This document shows, piece after piece, positions 36,301 through 46,600 of a stretch of 64,000 bases of DNA. The notes under the pieces are model-generated. The model was not told where the DNA came from. It searched no databases and saw only the letters and a program-made list of their open reading frames with translations. The stretch comes from Schizochytrium sp. TIO01 (Eukaryota > Sar > Bigyra > Thraustochytrida > Thraustochytriidae). A program made the translations under genes and the position numbers. Location of the stretch: assembly GCA_004764695.1 (NCBI GenBank), contig SMSO01000032.1, positions 1,882,501 through 1,946,500 on the forward strand. Reading direction: 5' to 3'. Position 1 is the stretch's first letter, and every line of letters starts with the position of its first letter.

Positions 36301-37207
36301 CAACAACGAAGGATTAGTCTTCTGCCATCAAAGATCCCTCTCTGGTCTATAGCCTTTTACTAGGGATTTTAAGAACAACAATCTTCTCGCCACTCATGAA
36401 CAACTATGATTGTGTGTACTTGTACTTGCGGTCTTAGTATATTGCTTGTAACTAGGTTTTGGTGCTCCTGAACAATTATACAATTTGAAAAAAAATAAAA
36501 TGAAAAATATGATATAGAGGTAATTTGATTTGAAGAATTCTTGTGTGCATTGATTTTTGCTCTGTATCGGTAAAGAGCTAGGGAGATATTATTCTCCTTA
36601 CAAAACACTACCTATAGCGTTTCTTTGATTATTACTATCCCCTCTCGTATGTGGAGTTTTTTTTTAAACCATGGTGAGGGACTCGCCAGAGCTAATCACA
36701 GGTTATCTCTTTGCAGAATTACAGGTGAAGCCATCTGGAAATTATCCCCTTTTTAATTTTATTTTTAAAAAGTAATATTTCATTTTGTTGATAAGCACGA
36801 GTCACTTAGAAAGTCCAATTGATCTGCGCATCCAGGGATAAACTTGTTCGACGTCAAATTGACCAAGCACAGCAAGTTAGAACAAATGCAGCACGTGCTT
36901 GGAACGTGCGACTTCCCATCGTTTTACAAGCACCAAAGATTGCAGTCACCAACAAAAACAATTAATGCGATGCATTGCTGGTCTCCCTATGTAAGGTTCC
37001 TCTTTTACTATTCGAGAAGACATCGACTCATTTTAGTTCAACTAAGTATAAATCTTGTCCTTCCCAAATCGGAGTCCTTGACGGGCATCTGCATGAATTA
37101 AGAGGATTCGTACTGTAGATGCCCTATTAATTTTCTCATGCCAGATCTTACGCATGACTACTAGCTTCAGAAATCATGAATACTGCCAAAGATGATAAAT
37201 AGCCCAG

Positions 37208-37402
37208 TTATTTGAGCTTTCGATGTAATGCAAGTATAGAATCTCTTAGAAATTCAAGATACACCCAAAAAGAGCACATTCTTCCTTCTCTTGCCAATAG
37301 GCGGCATATATTCGACAATTCTTCCCCTAAGAGAACGCCCACAAGGTCAACTTTGTGTGCTTTGGCCTCAAATACGGGCTTTGGTCTCTTACGCCGTGGC
37401 AA
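37208..37402 (-). mobile_element. Possible copia protease-end fragment
   Basis: This 64-codon minus-strand frame contains LLGEELSNICRLLAREGRM. It faintly resembles the copia stretch after the protease (VLYVPxLxxNLLSVSxLxxxG). It lies upstream, in element orientation, of the RT relic, as expected for a copia order, but 3.8 kb away. It could be chance. Confidence 0.25.
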
Positions 37403-38736
37403 ACCTCGGAGCCCAGAAAGTCTCTGATCGGTCGCACCGTCAATTCGTGGTCGCTCGGCAAAGAATTAAAAACCCCGCTCCGGGTGTTCTCGAGCCCGGC
37501 ATCAATGGTTCATAGCCTTGGGTGCATGCAGCAGTCAGAACCTTGCAGCATCAGATGTGTAGGTGCCTGTGTGTTGTAGTCTCCAGACTCATGTATCATA
37601 CCTTCGCGCATTACATTTGCCACAGATGTAGCATACTCTCCAATATCGAGTACAGGGCTTCTTAAAAAAATTAAAGAATTGAATTTCATAAAAGATGACT
37701 AAAAAATGCATCAAATTAAGACGCCAAGATAAGGACGAGGCTACGAGCCCTCGGAGCTATTGGAGCACAAGGCGGACACGCCTATCTGCGGAGGCAGGCC
37801 GGTGCCCAGAAAACCTCCAGGGCAGGGTTGCGGAGGGGTAATCTTCAATCTTGTTTGGCGCTCTTTATTACGGAATCCCTGTGATGCATTACTATTGTTA
37901 CTTCACATTCTTAGCGGTTCTTCGCGTAGTACTTAGCTATATAAGGTCATCATCATCCGGGACGCTGCGTGAAGAAGAAAAAGCCCGCATCCCAAGAGTC
38001 GCATGGCTCTGCCAATTGCTTCGATGTGGCGCCGAGGAGATGGCGGGGATGGCACGAAGTGAGAGCTGGGAAGGAGGAACCTTAGAGGACATGGGTTGGT
38101 CCGAACGGAACCCAAAGAACTGCGCAGCAAAAGAACCTCCGTCCCCTCAAAAATGTCAATCTATTGAATATGCTTTCGGCCGTATCTTTTTCCTTTCTTT
38201 CTTTCTTTCTTTCTTATTTCCTTTCGTAAATGATGACGATCAAATGATAAACTAAATTTGTTTTTATAACCATAGTTTTGCGCTTCTCAATGGAACAATC
38301 GCTGTTTTTGGAGAGTCTTGAGCTCAGTGGCGTCGGCTCGCGAAGTACCAGTGGCTGTGCGATAGAGCGAGGTATACCTACCTACGCACGGGGTTTCTGG
38401 ATTAACTTGGATGTGGCATCTCGCGATTGATGATGATGACCTTTCTATCTTGTGGGAGGGGAAATGGTGTAAAACATGAGCTGCTAGCATGGCAGTAGCC
38501 AGGCTTAGGAGGTTATCTTCAAGCTCTGAGTTAAAGTTTACGAAAGGGATCTGTTTATGGATACAAAGAGGAAAAGATAGTAATGGATTAAGAAGAAGAA
38601 GAAGGAGAAGATCACCTGAGGATCATTTGAAGATCGATCACTCTCTTCTCTGTTGATCCGAAGGCAAAAGCCAAAATCGAAATCAAACTTGAATTGAGCA
38701 AGGTTACTCGAGCGAAGGGAAGCGAAGACTCCCGCG

Positions 38737-41700
38737 ATGACTACGCACGGCCGTGGAGGCGTGCAACGGAACGAGGGCCACGAGCCTGGTCCCCGACGAA
38801 GGCGTCAAGCCGCCAATCAGGCGCGGCACAGGGCCAATCGGCACAGCCATGATGGCAATGAACACGAAGATGTCAACACCGAAGACGGCCGTGAAGACCG
38901 CCGAGACCGTAGACATAGTGAAGAACAGCAGGATGGCGATCATGGTCAGAACCAGAACAATGAAGAAGGTGAAGGTATCCAGAACGAAGACCAAAATCAG
39001 ACGCCTCGGAGTCGGAATCGAAACCGCAATCGAAACCGCAATCGGCAGCAGCAGAATCAGAATCAGAACCAGCAGCGTGTAAAATTTCATTATGACGAAT
39101 GGTTGAGTCGTGAGGAAATTGAAGCTGGCGTTTCAGATGGATCTATTTTTACTGGAACAATGCGTATCAATGCCAAGAATCGGCGCGAAGCCTTCGTTAA
39201 TTGCCCGGAACTTGTGTGTGACATCTACATTCCGAGCGAGGTCGCAAGAAATCGCGCTCTAAACGGAGATGTGGTGGCCGTGAGGTTGACTGCTGAGGAT
39301 GAATGGCACGAGCGCAAGGAAGCAGCTGCTAAACTTTCCTCAGGCGTGGCCAAAATGGTTGACGCCTTCGCAAAGCTTGAAATGGCAGACGACGATGAGG
39401 GTCTATGGCAGCCGCTCGTTCAGAAGAACCACCCTGCAGCCAAACAGAAAATTCATGTTGAAGACGACGCTAGCAGCGATGATGATGATGACGAAGTTGC
39501 AGATGGTGAAACCGATACTGCAAAGAAGACCAAGAAGAAGCTCTCCAAAGCTGCCAAAGCTCGCATTAAGGCCATCAACGAAGGCCATCTGCAGCCTAGA
39601 GGTATTGTGGTTGGAGTTCTTGCAGCCAATGAAGGAGCTGGTGTTAATGAAGAAAGATCGCATGCCCAAGTCCATATTGGTGTGCTCGTGCCACAGTATG
39701 GATTTGAGCGCGAGCGTCCGAGCAAGGTGGTGAAGGGCAAGCCACTAGCCGCTGAAGAAGCTTTTGTGGAGTTTAGGCCGCTTGATGCGCGAGTACCGTT
39801 TTTCCTGATCCCACGAGGTGAGGTGCCATATGAGTTTGTGCAAGACCCGGTATCCTTCGCGCCGCCGCACCAAAAGCTTTTTGAGGCGACTATTGCGAAT
39901 TGGGAGGCCGAGCACCGCTTCCCTAAAGGCCGCTTGCTCCGCATGGTCGGCGAGGCTGGCGAGATTGGCCCTGAGACAGAGGCTCTCCTCATCGAAACAA
40001 ACTGTGATCACGGTGAGTTCCCCGAGGCAGCCCTTGACGTGTTGCGTGAGAAGATTCCAGAAGAAGGCGGGTTTCGCATTCCGGAAGACGAGATTAAGCG
40101 CCGCCGAGATCTGAGAACCTCTCACCGCATCTTCACCATTGACCCAGCCACTGCCAAGGACCTTGATGATGCCCTTAGTTGCGTGCCTATCCCAGCTGGA
40201 GCAGTCAGTGGTACCAATGGGCCTCTCCCAGCCCACTACGAAATTGGCGTTCATATTGCTGATGTTTCTTACTTTCTGGAACCTGACACTGCCCTTGACC
40301 GGGAAGCACAACGCCGCTCAACAACTGTGTATCTTGTAAACAAGGTCATTCCTATGCTTCCAGCACTTCTTTCCGAGGAGCTTTGCTCTCTTAATGAAGG
40401 CGTGGACCGCCTTGCATATTCGTGCATTTGGCGCATGACCGAGGATGGCCAGATGCTTTCTGGTGCGCCTCCACCATGGTTTGGTAGAACTGTCATTCGA
40501 TCATGTGCTCGCCTTGAGTACAGCCTCGCGCAACGCATGGTTGACGGTGTTGTGACAGAAAATAGTGTTGACACGGGCAACCCAGAAGATCCGGAGTGCT
40601 GGCCAGATCGACGTGCTCCAGCTGAACCTATCACAAAGGCTCAAGTCATTGAGGATGTACGAAACCTGTCGCGCATTGCAATGTCGAGACGCAAGATGCG
40701 TTTTGATAAATCCAAAGGTGGTGCTCTTGGTCTTGAGGCCATCAAGCTGTCCTTCCGGCGGGACGATCTTGGCAACCCGATTGGTGTCAAAACCTACCCT
40801 TTGTATGACTCGAACCGAACTATCGAAGAGTACATGCTTATGGCCAACTATCTTGTGGCTCAGCGCCTCATTTTGGATATGCAAAAGCTCGCGTTCATTC
40901 GCCACCACCCACCTCCTGACCCTCGTGGTATGGTTACTTTGATGCAGGCTATGGAACAGAAGGGCATCACCTTTGAGCCTACAGCTATGGCCAGCGCTGC
41001 AGGGCTCCATGAGACTCTCCAGCGCCTTCGCTATTCAGAGTCTGAAGAGCTTGTAGAGATCGTTAACTATCTCCTGCGTAAGCCCATGCGCCATGCTCTT
41101 TATGCAACTGCTGGATCTTTGGAGCAGCGGGATTGGCGACACTGGGCACTAAATATCCCTTACTACACCCATTTTACGTCACCGATTCGGCGTTACGCAG
41201 ATGTTATGGTACACCGTCAGCTAACCTATATCCTGAACGACGCTATCGAGGACTACCCGGATACCGAAGAAATTACACAACAGATTGCGGAACACTGTAA
41301 TGAGAAGAAGGATGCTAGCAAGCAAGCACAGGACGCTTCTGACCGTCTCTTCTTTTGTGTGTTCATTAAACAACGGTTTGCAAGTGGAAACCCAATCCGT
41401 ACTCTCGGTGTTGTGCAGGAGCTTGGACCCCAATCTTTCACCTTACTGTTGACTGAGTTTGGCGTTGAATGCCGTGTTCACGCAGAGATCGAATGGGGTG
41501 CCTCAAAGATCATTCCTACTTACAAGGACGATGGTTCTCACCCATCTCCATCTGGTGCAGCTGAGCAAGAGAACGGTGGCCATGGTCGTCGGGGTCGCGG
41601 CCAGGGTGGGAACCGACGTGGATCCCATCAAGAAAGTAACGAGCGCAATTCTGGTCGTCGCCACCACGGCCGTCGTGGAGGCAACGGCGACCGAGGTGAG

Positions 41701-42246
41701 GACGATGGTGAGAATGATCAAGAGCAGAACAACAAGAAGAAGGGTAAGAAGGATGACAAGCCCAAGGGCGATGTTGTTTCTTTGAATCTTCAGCTTCGAT
41801 CCCACAATGGCGGAAGGAATGCCCCGCTCGAGGAAATCACCTTGGAGCTACTTACTACGGTCAATGTGATCCTCGAGCCCACTATCAAGGCTTCCGCGCG
41901 CATTGATTTTCTTACTCGTTACATTGGCCTTTCTTCTACGGAGGTCACTCACCATCACAAGGACGCTTCACATGCGCATGCCACTGGAAAGGGTCACCAT
42001 GATGCGAAGCACGACTCAAGGCCGCAGAAATCTTCTCGCGGTAGTAATCGTAATAACCGCAATCGCCGAGGTGGTGGCGGTGGGCGAAATGCATCAAACG
42101 GGGCTGCTGCGTCAGAAAAAAACGATCGTACAGACTCAGCTGGTAGTGTGCAAAAGAACAACTCCAACAACAGGAACAGAAATAGAAACAGGCACCGCAA
42201 TAAGGCAAAGCCTGGGAACAATACTGGCAATGGGAATGAGGAATAG
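38737..42246 (+). CDS. DIS3L2: DIS3L2-type 3'-5' exoribonuclease (RNase II family)
   Basis: The 1169-residue protein degrades RNA 3' to 5' in the cytoplasm; animal DIS3L2 acts on oligouridylated RNAs. Residues 1-115 are charged, with RN and QN repeats. A first cold-shock domain follows (about 117-190), then an acidic/lysine-rich spacer (about 240-280), a second cold-shock domain (about 285-400) and the RNB domain (about 455-840). RNB contains IDPATAKDLDDALSC, where Asp469, 475, 477 and 478 are the expected metal-binding residues. There is no PIN domain, as in DIS3L2 and unlike DIS3. RNB also carries RHHPPPDPRG and HFTSPIRRYADVMVHR. A C-terminal S1-like part is split by a hydrophilic insertion (about 930-1012), and residues from about 1065 to the end are N/R/G-rich. 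No intron. Confidence 0.95.
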   Translation: MTTHGRGGVQRNEGHEPGPRRRRQAANQARHRANRHSHDGNEHEDVNTEDGREDRRDRRHSEEQQDGDHGQNQNNEEGEGIQNEDQNQTPRSRNRNRNRNRNRQQQNQNQNQQRVKFHYDEWLSREEIEAGVSDGSIFTGTMRINAKNRREAFVNCPELVCDIYIPSEVARNRALNGDVVAVRLTAEDEWHERKEAAAKLSSGVAKMVDAFAKLEMADDDEGLWQPLVQKNHPAAKQKIHVEDDASSDDDDDEVADGETDTAKKTKKKLSKAAKARIKAINEGHLQPRGIVVGVLAANEGAGVNEERSHAQVHIGVLVPQYGFERERPSKVVKGKPLAAEEAFVEFRPLDARVPFFLIPRGEVPYEFVQDPVSFAPPHQKLFEATIANWEAEHRFPKGRLLRMVGEAGEIGPETEALLIETNCDHGEFPEAALDVLREKIPEEGGFRIPEDEIKRRRDLRTSHRIFTIDPATAKDLDDALSCVPIPAGAVSGTNGPLPAHYEIGVHIADVSYFLEPDTALDREAQRRSTTVYLVNKVIPMLPALLSEELCSLNEGVDRLAYSCIWRMTEDGQMLSGAPPPWFGRTVIRSCARLEYSLAQRMVDGVVTENSVDTGNPEDPECWPDRRAPAEPITKAQVIEDVRNLSRIAMSRRKMRFDKSKGGALGLEAIKLSFRRDDLGNPIGVKTYPLYDSNRTIEEYMLMANYLVAQRLILDMQKLAFIRHHPPPDPRGMVTLMQAMEQKGITFEPTAMASAAGLHETLQRLRYSESEELVEIVNYLLRKPMRHALYATAGSLEQRDWRHWALNIPYYTHFTSPIRRYADVMVHRQLTYILNDAIEDYPDTEEITQQIAEHCNEKKDASKQAQDASDRLFFCVFIKQRFASGNPIRTLGVVQELGPQSFTLLLTEFGVECRVHAEIEWGASKIIPTYKDDGSHPSPSGAAEQENGGHGRRGRGQGGNRRGSHQESNERNSGRRHHGRRGGNGDRGEDDGENDQEQNNKKKGKKDDKPKGDVVSLNLQLRSHNGGRNAPLEEITLELLTTVNVILEPTIKASARIDFLTRYIGLSSTEVTHHHKDASHAHATGKGHHDAKHDSRPQKSSRGSNRNNRNRRGGGGGRNASNGAAASEKNDRTDSAGSVQKNNSNNRNRNRNRHRNKAKPGNNTGNGNEE

Positions 42247-42423
42247 CTTCACCTTCATTTAAGGAACGCAATTATAAGTCTACCCAATTGCAAACCACAA
42301 TGCCCGACTCCCAACTGTTTCTCTCTCTGCGCAAGGTATGCTTGCCCCCCCCCTTTAGCTTCGTATGTCAGAATAGGTGAAACATTTTTGTAGTACAAAG
42401 TGTAGCTAGCTTGAACGTAAAAA

Positions 42424-42429
42424 ATAAAC
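42424..42429 (+). terminator. Candidate poly(A) signal of DIS3L2
   Basis: AATAAA lies about 180 nt after the stop codon, in an A-rich stretch. AATAAA is common in AT-rich DNA, so the assignment is tentative. Confidence 0.35.
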
Positions 42430-42871
42430 AAGATGAAAAAAATAAAAAAAATAGAAATAATTATGTTCGAGCTTTCGAAGTCCCATAATTAAAGCTCTGA
42501 CTCTCTTCACAATCTAGTATTATTTTAACATATGTGTTGAACTCTACTTTTGCGCTGACAGTTAACCTTTTCTACGTTATTCATGATAATCTCTGTTTAC
42601 ATTAACTATTCAAAGTTCAGCAAATGGGAGTTCTCCAATCTTCTGTCCGGTTACTTTCTATCATTTTGCGATCCCGGATATCGTATTTGTGCACTAGGTA
42701 TGTAATACTATAAAGTATTATGAGACGAGATATATCGTGATGCCAAATTCCCAGTACGTCAACCACCTTGCCAGTGTTCATAGGAAACCTTAGTAATTCA
42801 TTTTTAAATATACCGTTTCGCTCGCCATCTCATCTTTGATTCCAGCGAAAACTGCGGCGCTGGCCACTCCA

Positions 42872-43255
42872 ATGACTATGGAGAGATTGACGAACCCAAG
42901 GCTGTGCTTTCCTGGAATAGTCCGCCTCCTGAGCGATAGTCCTATATTTTACCATAGATAACTCTTAGCGGAACCAGAGAACGTGCACGCTCCCAACCTC
43001 AAACATCATAATGATCTTACGTCTAAAGCTCGTCTACGCCAGGTAGACGGTGCCTGGGTTGAGAGAATTTCTGGTACCGGCCTGCAGATAACTCTCGGGC
43101 ATGAATATTGGGCAAGCAATGCTCTAGGCGCTTGCTCTGCAATCTGCAGAGTCGAGGTTGAGGTGTTTGGAAACGTAACGGGCCCTGATCAAGTGCGCCG
43201 TTTCGAACGCGGGCACAACCTAATTGATAGTCTGACTAGTTGGCTGGCTAGGTAG
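42872..43255 (+). pseudogene. Open frame interrupted by one stop, unrecognised
   Basis: An ATG at 42872 opens a frame that is stopped once (TAA at about 42959) and then stays open for about 98 codons to 43255. The sequence is less AT-rich than its flanks and includes GTGLQITLGHEYW. No family is recognised. It may be a decayed small gene or chance. Confidence 0.15.
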
Positions 43256-43638
43256 CATTTTGCCAGCTTCGATTAGTTCGAGCGCTGTGCAAACACCAAG
43301 CTTCATTAATTTGTTGACGACGATTTACCTTGTCAAGGGGAAAGAAAAGAGTTGTATCGCCGCTCGTCTTCCTGGCCACGACTTGGGTTAGTCTGGGGAG
43401 CGTGATAGGGACCAGCAGAGCAGACTTGGTTCGTGTCTTCAGTAGCCTTGGCAAGGATCTGAAGGGTTTTTATCAATAATTTTCAGACAATCTGTTAAGC
43501 TGCACAAATCGCTGCAGAACTGGGTGGATCTACCTGATCAAGCTATCTCTCGATTGAGCTATACCTGTTGCCATTGGCACCGCCGCGAGTAGGCAAGTGG
43601 AGGAATTTCATTCAAACAGTAGTGAATTTTGAACTACA

Positions 43639-46600
43639 ATGCCTGCCTCGAGAGTTTCTGCCTTTTCTACAACTTCATCAACATCTTCAGTGCGCACAAG
43701 CCTGACAACACAAACTCGAGCATCCACAAGAGTACTTGATGCTAACATTTTAGCAAAATTCCAAGAAGTAAGTTTGAGAGATCAATAGTAAATCCAGATC
43801 TGGAAACAGATGCTAACATATCGAACACGATCCTTTTGATAACTAGGGAGACACAATTTGGTTTTCACACAAACACGATGGTTTTAGACCAGGAGTAATC
43901 ACAACCATTCATGCAAGCGCGCGCGTGGATGTGCACGACCAAGTGGACAATGAAGTGAGTTTGATTCAAAAGAGCAGTATTTTATCATAATCTTAAAACA
44001 AAACTTAATAGTAGCGCGAAGTCTAACGCGTTTCTTTGTTCAACATATCGTTCTACCTCTGCAGACTGTGGTGTTGAGGCCCACAAGTGCAAACCTTCAA
44101 AAACGAGATGGGAACAACCAAACAAGACATGTTCATGACATGGGTACCCTGGCAGAATTGAGCGATGCATCTATCCTTGAAAACCTTCGTAAGGGCTATG
44201 AACGTGACCTTATATATACAAACATTGGTCCCACTCTCGTCGCCGTGAACCCCTATAAAGGGGTTCACTGTACCATGAATGAACGAGCACCAGGCATTTT
44301 AAGAACAGTACGGGAAATCTATGACGAAATGCTTGAAAACAAGTCTAGCCATTCGTGCGTAGTGACAGGTGAAAGTGGTGCTGGCAAAAGTGAGTCCACA
44401 CGAATGTTTGTAAATCAGCTTGCTACAATGAGCGTGCGACGCAGCGCCCAATATTTGACCAGAGACACTTCTGGCCATCAGTTTGTTCTCCAAGATCGAA
44501 TTGTGCAGGCAGCACCGATCCTTGAGTCGTTTGGTAATGCGAAGACCGTGCGAAACTCAAATTCAAGCCGTTTCGGAAAATGGATTGAAATTGAGATTGA
44601 TTATGCAACGGGTCAGCCGCTGTCCGCATCGATCCGAAACTATCTCTTGGAGAAATCACGCATTGTCAGGCTCGGAAAAGGCGAGCGCAACTTCCATATC
44701 TTCTATCAGTTACTCTCTGACTCTGAACGATGTGCACGCTATCAACTTCCCTCCACAGAGCCAAAAGCATTTAAACTATTACATGAGCCTGAACCAGTTA
44801 TATGTGATATAGACGATGCTAGTGAGCTGGACGAGTTATGCGTGGCTATGGAGACGATGGGCATGCCAGACGAAGAGCAAGAATATGTATTTCGCTCAGT
44901 GGCCGCTGTCTTGCACCTTGGTAACCTCGAAATTATACAACCAACTTCATCAGCACCAAGCACGACATCTCATTTTGGCTATTCTGACGAGACTCTCCCA
45001 TGCAAATTTACGCCAGCAAGTATTGAAGCCTTAAAGTGGGCTTCTGAAGTTTTTGGATTAGATCATGAGAATCTTGAGCATGCTCTTACACATCGTACTT
45101 TGCAAACAGGAGGGCGTGAACTCATTGTCAAACCACGTTCCTCTAATGAAGTCCGCACTTGCCTAGAAGCTTTTGTCAAATTTGTCTATAGCGCGCTCTT
45201 TGAGTGGATCACAGAGCGTGTTAACTTATCGCTTGACGGTATTGCAGACGAGATTGAGCAAGACACGTGCGCAGATGATAACTTTCAGAGATACATTGAG
45301 AGTGGCACAATTGGGATTCTCGATGCTTTTGGTTTTGAAATCTTCGAAACAAACTCGTTTGAACAGCTGTGCATCAACTATTGCAATGAAAAAATGCAAC
45401 TTCACTTTAACCGATTGGTGTTCGAAGAAGAAGTTAACATGTACATGCTAGAGGGCATACTGAGTGACGAAGAGGCGCAGGAATTCTCGCGCTCATCTGC
45501 GTCTGGAATCGATGAGTGCCTTAATCTTCTAGAAGGGGGGCGTGGCTTTGGGATATTCGCCCTAATTGATGATGAGCTGAAGATCCCAAATGGTAGCGAC
45601 CTCGGTCTGCTCCGAAAACTGATCGCAAAACATGGTGGTCATCCTAAATTTTCTCAGCCTAGCCCTCCGCGAGGTGCGCTGGCTCGTGCAAAGGGGAAAA
45701 CAACAGGTTACCATAATCGCTTTACAATTCATCACTATGCAGGCCCTGTCACATATAGCATCGTAGGTTTCTTGGAAAAGAGCACTGATCCTATCGATGT
45801 TGAATTACAGTTGCTTTGCGCTGCTTCAAGAAACGATTTTTTCCAGTCAAGCTTTCCCACAAGGGATAAGATTCTTGAGCAAACACGTGGCCGTAATGGT
45901 AAAAAGACATTGGGCACACAGTTCAAGGAGCAACTCGAGTTTCTATCACAAATTATATTTGAAGAAGCAAAACCACATTTCATTCGTTGTATCAAGCCAA
46001 ATGACGAGTCGCAAGCAGATCTGTGGAATGGAGCACGTGTTTTAGAGCAGATTCGTTATGCTGGCCTTCTCGAGGCATCTCAAGTACGTGCTAAGGGATT
46101 TTCCGTACAACACACACATGCAGCGTTCATAGACAGGTTTAAAAAGTTGTTTTTGAGTAAACATGATCGACGTCTTGAGATTGCCAAAGATGAGACTTCC
46201 GAGAACCTTCAAGATTTAAGCAAACGACTTTACTCTGATCTATTGTCAAGATCACTGCTACAGGCAGAGGGTGTTCGCATTGGTAAGACAAAGGTGTTTT
46301 TTAAAGAAAGTGCATGGTCACAGTTGAAACGTGCTCATACAGTCATCCTCAATGAATCTTCGACTCCTTTTCAGGCTCTAGTCAGGAGCTGGCTTGTACG
46401 ACGTAGACTAGACAAGTTTCGGAGCGAGGTTGACCACCTACGAGAGGAACTAGCCTCTGCTGCAAGTATGAAGGATATTGGCAGCTTGACAGATCAGCTT
46501 ACGCTACTTCAACAATCGAATCTTCCAGCAGCTCATTTTGTCGATACTTTAGCCGATCTTGCGCAAGAACTAAGCTCTTTTGTGGAGCGCAACTCAACAA

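Larger units (their letters stand above)
30421..38736. other. AT-rich gene desert with retroelement remains
   Basis: About 8.3 kb upstream of DIS3L2 without an intact gene. It includes a poly-A tract (about 31701-31734) next to three 10-bp GGAGGAAAAG units (31735-31764), a TTG/TTA stretch (32283-32333), the Ty1/copia relic (about 32320-33385) and a possible copia protease-like fragment (37402-37208, minus). The last few hundred bases (about 38.3-38.7 kb) should contain the DIS3L2 promoter. I could not identify LTRs. Confidence 0.6.
42247..43638. other. Intergenic region DIS3L2 / myosin
   Basis: It contains the DIS3L2 3' end (AATAAA at 42424-42429), then AT-rich DNA, then a GC-richer patch (about 42800-43260). 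That patch holds one frame with a single internal stop, described separately. The myosin promoter is expected in the last few hundred bases. No RNA gene is recognised. Confidence 0.6.

Noticed and set aside
36330-36390. U5 snRNA-like loop (GCCTTTTACT with ATCCCT/AGGGAT arms)
   Set aside because: The loop closed by the arms is too large, the stem next to the loop does not pair as in U5, and no Sm site follows.
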